Shown: piece by piece, positions 40,286 to 40,894 of the stretch
Position numbering within the stretch: position 1 is the first letter of the stretch
How the letters are laid out: the number at the start of each line of letters is the position of its first letter
NCBI GenBank assembly: GCA_900550495.1
Contig: URSJ01000008.1
Coordinates: 1-40,894 of the forward strand
DNA: 40,894 bases
Reading direction: 5' to 3'
DNA from: an uncultured Rickettsiales bacterium
GTDB lineage: Bacteria; Pseudomonadota; Alphaproteobacteria; Rs-D84
Notes under the pieces: model-generated
Databases searched by the model: none
The model's input: the letters and a program-made list of their open reading frames with translations, nothing else
What the model was told of the DNA's origin: nothing
Translations under genes and position numbers: made by a program

Positions 40286-40894
40286 TTAAAATTCATATCT
40301 GATACCAACAGAAATAGAATTATCCAGAATTGTGTCAATTTTATTTTGGAACCAGTGATTGACGTCGTATCTGTCTTGAAAATCAAATTTCTGTTTCATA
40401 CCCGTCATGCCCGCCAAGCGATAGCGGATATCCAAAACCAAGTTGTCGTCCAGTTTCTGGGTATACCCAAACATCAACGCTGCCATCGGAACAATAGATG
40501 TCTTTTTACGGTCACTGCCATCAAAGAAGACAGAATCAATTGTCATTGTCGGCACCGCCATTCCCAAGCCACCACCAACATACAATCCACTGGTGAAGTC
40601 ATAATATGCATTTGCTGTTAAATACGGAATTGACATTGTAAATTCAGCCGCACTGTCTTTATCATTAAAATAACCAATATATCCTGCTTCGGCCTCGCCA
40701 CGCCAGAAATAACCAAAGTGATAACCGCCAGCCAAACTGCCACCAAAGACAGGTTTAAATGAATATTCATCAGATTTATACTGGTCAACCGCCGCAAAAC
40801 CAGCATCCGTAGAATATTTATTTTTCCAATTCAGGAAACTGACCTCTGCACGACCAGTGATGTACCACCCCGTCTTGGCCTTGTCCATATAATC
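40286..40894 (-). CDS. Outer-membrane beta-barrel protein (5' part outside the window)
   Basis: The visible 202 residues are the C-terminal part; the frame is open to the window edge, so the signal peptide lies beyond. Strand-like segments with aromatic girdles (GWYITGRAEVSFLNW, FWRGEAEAGYIGYF, GLYVGGGLGMAVPT, LVLDIRYRLAGMTG) and the terminal SVGIRYEF (C-terminal Phe) identify an 8-12-strand barrel of the Opa/OmpA-like size. It lies 62 bp upstream of the collagen-like gene on the same strand. It could act with the fibre proteins, but this is only positional. Confidence 0.75.
   Translation of the reverse strand, partial: DYMDKAKTGWYITGRAEVSFLNWKNKYSTDAGFAAVDQYKSDEYSFKPVFGGSLAGGYHFGYFWRGEAEAGYIGYFNDKDSAAEFTMSIPYLTANAYYDFTSGLYVGGGLGMAVPTMTIDSVFFDGSDRKKTSIVPMAALMFGYTQKLDDNLVLDIRYRLAGMTGMKQKFDFQDRYDVNHWFQNKIDTILDNSISVGIRYEF

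Overview
The window is an assembled contig from an uncultured alphaproteobacterium-like organism, probably host- or gut-associated. The evidence is a complete str-S10-spc ribosomal superoperon, alphaproteobacterial-type envelope genes, Shine-Dalgarno starts, short GC-hairpin terminators with long U-tracts, and intergenic palindromes. The genus cannot be fixed from the sequence. The first ~1.2 kb does not belong with the rest. It is a frameshifted, C-terminally cut piece of a Bacteroidota (Prevotella-like) S9 peptidase that runs head-on into the terminator of the ribosomal operon, so it is most likely an assembly chimera.

Region by region. 1.25-18.75 kb (minus strand): rpsL-rpsG-fusA-tuf-rpsJ-rplC-rplD-rplW-rplB-rpsS-rplV-rpsC-rplP-rpmC-rpsQ-rplN-rplX-rplE-rpsN-rpsH-rplF-rplR-rpsE-rpmD-rplO-secY-rpsM-rpsK. 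It is driven by a near-consensus promoter and closed by a terminator after rpsK; rpmJ, adk, rpoA and rplQ are absent from their usual places. Most longer spacers in this operon hold strong hairpins, and four consecutive ones share the same UAUAU loop. 18.8-26.7 kb: two outer-membrane barrels, mltG, tRNA-Pro(CGG), an AMP-forming acyl-CoA synthetase, a structured RNA/leader upstream of a lipoprotein, fabF and acpP. 26.8-31.8 kb (minus strand): rbfA, then lepA followed by three tandem paralogous Cys-rich small proteins and an integrase-like protein that has lost its catalytic residues, all with 17-26 bp spacers. 31.9-32.5 kb: a DedA/VTT membrane protein. 32.46-33.14 kb: a gene-free island of nested palindromes bounded by inverted arrays of an 8-mer.

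33.2-40.9 kb (minus strand): a cluster of five exported fibre-like proteins behind a truncated outer-membrane barrel gene. The five share a post-signal S-K-x-Y-V-D motif, a 'KQxKL..Q..A.NSGI...V..Y' coiled-coil module in different copy numbers, decapeptide and collagen (Gly-X-Y) repeats, and a C-terminal Trp box, which in two of them follows a CX6C pair. No classical autotransporter anchor is visible. This locus is the best candidate here for an undescribed surface system. Next come the Cys-rich/dead-integrase operon, the switch-like RNA at 23.8-24.0 kb, and the UAUAU hairpin family.
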